The notes under the pieces are model-generated. The model saw only the letters and a list, made by a program, of their open reading frames with translations, searched no databases and was not told the origin of the DNA. A DNA stretch of 64,000 bases, from NCBI RefSeq assembly GCF_001638985.1, contig NW_017265143.1:1500259-1564258 (forward strand). Direction: 5' to 3'. Positions 60,398 to 64,000 of the stretch are shown piece after piece. Positions within the stretch are counted from its first letter, which is position 1. Each line of letters opens with the position of its first letter. A program made the translations under genes and the position numbers. Source of the stretch: Phycomyces blakesleeanus NRRL 1555(-). Lineage: Eukaryota; Mucoromycota; Mucoromycetes; Mucorales; Phycomycetaceae.

Positions 60398-61013
60398 TAT
60401 AAGACAATTAAATTCATACCAATAAAAAGTATCTTTTATTCTCTCTTTGATTTTATGTATACTCTTTGATCCCCAGTGGGTTTGACCTTTTGACTTTGTT
60501 ATAGTAAAAGGAAAATCAAACCCAGATCAGAAACGTCAACATAGTAAGTGCATGTTGGACCTTTTTATCAAGTCTCAATCTAGTATTTCTTTTCTGGCAC
60601 TTGTAACTAAGTCGCAGAATCAATACCACCAGAGATTGTCAAGTTTATGAATAGTTTAGATAAGAATAAAGATACTTTTTATTAAATATATTTCTTGACT
60701 ATTTATACAAATTGATACTTGATTTCTAGCTAAAAGAATAGCTACGTTAATATGTCTTAGATGCCTGTTGTCCAGTAATATCTACTACAAGTATATTCAC
60801 CATCTTAAACATCTAAAACATATATGAAAGACCAATTGGCAAAGTCAAGATCTTTTATCCTAAAAAGTCAACTCTTACTGGTTGCTTATAACTACCGATT
60901 TTGTTCACCGATGTCAACTCTGACATTTTCAATTTACAAGTTTTGGGCAGAAAGTTATGAGTATCAAAAAATTACTTATAAATTTTTTCTACAGTATAAA
61001 GATAAGTGAAATT
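60398..61013. other. Intergenic flank, inverted duplicate of 3055-3669
   Basis: No gene. It contains the inverted copy of the hairpin repeat at about 60478-60525. Part of the inverted segmental duplication. Confidence 0.6.
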
Positions 61014-61086
61014 TGGAGAAGCTGGGCGTCGATCCCAGTGCCTCTCGCATGCTAAGCGAGCGCTCTACCATTTGAGCTACATCCCC
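61014..61086 (-). tRNA. tRNA-Ala (anticodon AGC), second copy
   Basis: Identical over 73 bases to the tRNA at 2982-3054, including the G3:U70 pair and the T-T mismatch. It lies in the duplicated segment beside the right-hand LINE. Confidence 0.95.
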
Positions 61087-61322
61087 ACTGCTCTTTCACT
61101 TAAGCATTTTATTTGCCTGGTTCCAAAATTTTATTTTTGACGAATACACATATAAAGTGTATCCATCCATCAACATCTTTACGCAAAACGATCCATCCAT
61201 CACGAAAAACGTACCTCCCATAGCCAAAAGTAGTGCAGTCCTTGTCCTTGGTATCCCAGCTGTCAGCAAAAAAAATTTCAGCTCAATCAGACAACATCAC
61301 GCCATCTGCATTCTCAATCCCA

Positions 61323-62228
61323 ATGGCCAATTTGCAAATCGGCAACATGCAGGGATTGCCAACCGAGCTTACCTCATTCCTGACAACATTGCAGGCACAA
61401 ATCATGAATGTGCAAAACAGAACCGACCAGTTGGAGCGACTTGCAGCAGAGAATGCAAGACTAACTACTGAATTAGATCATGCTAGAACAACAATTGCTA
61501 ATCTGCAGAAGCAATTAGGATCTCAGAGTGCACCTGAAAAAAACTTTTCAGAAATTTCACTTTCGAACCCAGCCGGCGCAGTAGGTGCTCCTGACAAAAA
61601 CAAAGAACCAGGTCTGGAAGCCTCCACTTGGGCTACTAAAGCCAGTGTTTCTCTTCCTGTAACTGCCCCAAAAATGTCTACTGTTCCCTCTGCTCGCCGT
61701 ATTGCAGCTTCTGTTCGTATGTTTGCTCTTCCCTCTGGTCCTTCAGGTTATGAATATGTTTATATTCCAAGATCAAGACGCCTTAAGCACAAAGAAGTCC
61801 GTTCCTCTCTCCGCACTCTTGGTGTGGATTCTTCTCAACTTTTGGACATTAACTTCCCAGCCAGAGGTGTCATTGGCATCCTTGTTCATGTCCAGTATGC
61901 TGATACATTTAAGGCCAAACTGACAACTGCTTCTGTTGAGATTTTGGACGCATTTGATCCACTTGATCCTGATAATGTTGCTGATCCCAAGTATGCATCT
62001 CTGTCCACTCATGAACTTGCCAACACTGCTGCCATGCTTCACCATGATAGATATCTCCAAGCCCTACAGTTCTTGCGCCCACACGTTGCTATCCCAGTTG
62101 GTCACTTCTTTTGTGAGGAAGGGTGGATCAGTGAAGATGAAATACCAACACGTACTACTCTTACCAATGCTACTGGCGGGTCTTTGTTCAAACGTCAGCG
62201 CAGCTCATCAGTCACTATGTCTGAATGA
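61323..62228 (+). CDS. LINE ORF1 protein, right copy
   Basis: 301 codons from the first in-frame ATG, nearly identical to 1839-2744. The upstream extension is closed by a TAG (61220s), so translation must start here. Coiled coil QAQIMNVQNRTDQLERLAAE; ends TMSE in ATGA overlapping ORF2. Confidence 0.82.
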   Translation: MANLQIGNMQGLPTELTSFLTTLQAQIMNVQNRTDQLERLAAENARLTTELDHARTTIANLQKQLGSQSAPEKNFSEISLSNPAGAVGAPDKNKEPGLEASTWATKASVSLPVTAPKMSTVPSARRIAASVRMFALPSGPSGYEYVYIPRSRRLKHKEVRSSLRTLGVDSSQLLDINFPARGVIGILVHVQYADTFKAKLTTASVEILDAFDPLDPDNVADPKYASLSTHELANTAAMLHHDRYLQALQFLRPHVAIPVGHFFCEEGWISEDEIPTRTTLTNATGGSLFKRQRSSSVTMSE

Positions 62229-64000
62229 GTAATCTCAATATCGGATTATGGAATGCCAATGGTCTGCAACCCAGAGCCATTCAAGATACCCTTCAACACT
62301 GTCAGTCCTTACATATGCTCTTCATTACAGAAACATGGCTTCTCTCTCCCTCACATCTTCCCACATCATGGTCACAAATTCACTTGTATGGGTCTCCTGT
62401 AGCTGGCACCTATAGGGGCTCTATGGGTGTTTCTGTTCTCATATCACCTCACTGTCCTTATGCCATCACTCAAATACCTATGCCCTCCAAATATGCTCTG
62501 GCTGTCAAAATTGGCTCACTCAGAATTGTATGCTTATATCTTCCACCAAATATGCCTGTTGTGGGGAGAAAATAAAGCAAAATATAATATAGACGAAAGA
62601 ATTCGTGAGAACTTGTGTAGGTTGTTTATTTCAAAAGAAAAGTAAAGAATGATAAAATTCGATTGTCTTTCTACACGGAACTATCTACTGATATTTATAT
62701 GTTTTTCTAATTTGTAATTCAGTGTGTGCTTAAGTAATCTTTATCACGATGAGTCATATTCCAGGAGTATTGTTCTTCTAGAAAGATCCGGAAAGACCAA
62801 TTGATATGATACTTCTCCAGTCAGATCAGTCCAAGAGTTTTGGTAAAGAAGAGCATTTATGCTATTGGTAATATTTTAGTATTCCGACCCAGATACTCGG
62901 GTAATGTTTCATAATATTAGATAGTTGTAGTTGTAGTCTCTCAATTAAGTATTTGTATAATAAAAGAAATATGTAGATGAAATATAATGATGCCATATAT
63001 ATAATGTATATGTATTTGTATATCCCATGTCATGGTGATAATAAAAAATAATCAATTATGTGTATGATGATCTGTGTATTAGATAATATCATAAAGGGAG
63101 ATCCGTTTGACTGGAATAGCTGAGGATATTATTTTATCCTTCAGTCTTACTCTCAGATTCAGCAGTAATCAATACTCATTCACAACAATGCCCACCTATG
63201 ATGTCCTACATGTACTCTCTTCTATTCCTTTAACACATGATACCATTCTTTGTGGTGACTTCAATGCAAGACTTGGCTCTGTTACTGGTGACTATGCATC
63301 AAATTCTCATGGACTGGCACTATGTTCTTGGATAGAAGAGAGATCTCTATCAGTTGTAAATGCAGATCTTGCACCTTGCATACCAACATATATTTCTTTC
63401 TGCAACAACTATGAAATCAGCAGTATTATTGACCTCTTTATAACTAATATGCCACTCATCAATCCTTCTCTTCATATTGCTACTGACTTGTCTCTTGGAT
63501 CAGATCATCACCTTTTATCACTTTCCTTTACCTATGATCTACAGCACTCTACCAATATGCTACCACCATTACGCAAGACATGGAACCTCTTACGCCTCAA
63601 TGAACCTGATGTCCATGCTCTTTATGCTCATACCTTCAATCAAAACTCAACCTCCCTCCTTTCCACCTTGCAAGACATTGTACAGAATCCACCACTCACT
63701 AGACCTAACATTGATGCTATCACTGATGAGTTCAATTCACTCATTTATGACTCATTAAATAGCTCAATTGGACATCGACCCTCTCGCCCAAATCATTGGA
63801 AATCCTTCTGGAATGTAGCTTTGCAAACAGCAGCAGATCGTCGTAACCAATGTTACAAAAAATGGCGCCTAGCAATAGGTATTGACAAAGTTGTTTGGTG
63901 GACTAAACACAAGCATGCACAGGCCGAATTCCAATCTCAGGTTCAGCAAGCAAAACGTCAGTCTTGGCATGTCTTTTGTCAGTCTATGGAACGTGACTTC
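62225..64000 (+). pseudogene. LINE ORF2, right copy, disrupted by LTR insertion
   Basis: The endonuclease N-terminus (GLWNANGLQ, ITETWL) is present to YLPPNMP. The LTR then enters at ATGCC (62552-62556) and the frame resumes after the duplicated ATGCC at 63188: CGDFNARLGSVTGDY, GSDHHLLSLSF, then the basic linker. Removing the LTR and one ATGCC restores an open frame to the window end. So the LTR is the only lesion seen, and it postdates the segmental duplication. Confidence 0.9.
62557..63187. repeat. Solo LTR (631 bp) in LINE ORF2
   Basis: TGTTGTGGGG...CACAACA with target duplication ATGCC on both sides. Nearly identical to 50332-50962 and of the same length. The left LINE has the empty site (continuous CCAAATATGCCCAC near 1510-1525). 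Confidence 0.97.

Larger units (their letters stand above)
61087..64000 (+). mobile_element. Non-LTR retrotransposon (LINE), right copy, interrupted by a solo LTR
   Basis: Inverted duplicate of the left LINE; position 64000 pairs with about 674. ORF1 is at 61323-62228, ORF2 from 62225, and the 631-bp LTR at 62557-63187 splits ORF2. Runs off the window. Confidence 0.9.

Overview
The window is AT-rich eukaryotic DNA with short introns (about 50-90 bp, GTAAGT/GTATGT to TAG) and almost no host coding sequence. The recognisable host genes are four tRNA genes: tRNA-Ala(AGC) twice, tRNA-Asp(GTC) and tRNA-Ser(AGA). Nearly everything else is transposon. A non-LTR retrotransposon with an APE-type endonuclease and reverse transcriptase, together with many fungal-style CACTA (CMC/EnSpm, 'tnp2') transposases, suggests an early-diverging fungus, most likely Mucoromycota. 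The taxon is an inference.

Layout. 1-3 kb: non-LTR element (minus), abutting tRNA-Ala. 3.67-17.58 kb: CACTA family A, copy 1, split by a whole family B element (7165-14285). 17.6-20.9 kb: a PIF/Harbinger remnant and the left part of a family C CACTA, cut by an old LTR. 21-22.6 kb: retrotransposon tail, a 100-base assembly gap and an 83-bp minisatellite. 24-26.4 kb: an unknown broken gene and the 5' part of a fifth, zinc-finger transposase (family E). 26.36-33.38 kb: a complete family D CACTA inserted in the E gene. 33.4-34.0 kb: middle of E. 34.02-40.90 kb: family A copy 2. 40.9-45.4 kb: Harbinger and family C again. 45.4-51.7 kb: tRNA-Asp, tRNA-Ser and a solo LTR. 51.8-53.5 kb: 3' part of E, inverted. 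53.54-60.40 kb: family A copy 3, inverted. 60.4-64 kb: inverted copy of the left-end tRNA-Ala and LINE, the LINE broken by a solo LTR.

Element design. Families A, B and D (and C as far as preserved) share one layout. A tnp2-type transposase of about 940 codons runs inward from one end. A second spliced gene of about 330-356 codons runs inward from the other, so the two converge. The second gene has a coiled-coil-like N-terminus and a conserved C-terminal motif, W-R-S-[DN]-E, always followed by an intron. A 1.7-2.2 kb leader precedes it, with a homopurine tract about 290-400 bp before its start. In A and C the leader also holds small phase-consistent exons on the opposite strand, a possible third gene. 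Every protein gene here carries lesions except the LINE ORFs, and many of the lesions are C-to-T or G-to-A stops.

History read from target-site duplications. D inserted in E (TSD gtc); A inserted in E (TSD gct); B inserted in A copy 1 (TSD gta/ata). Recombination between inverted A copies 2 and 3 then flipped the ~13-20 kb between them, separating the two halves of E. An earlier inverted segmental duplication made the left arm (1-20.9 kb) a copy of the pre-inversion right arm.
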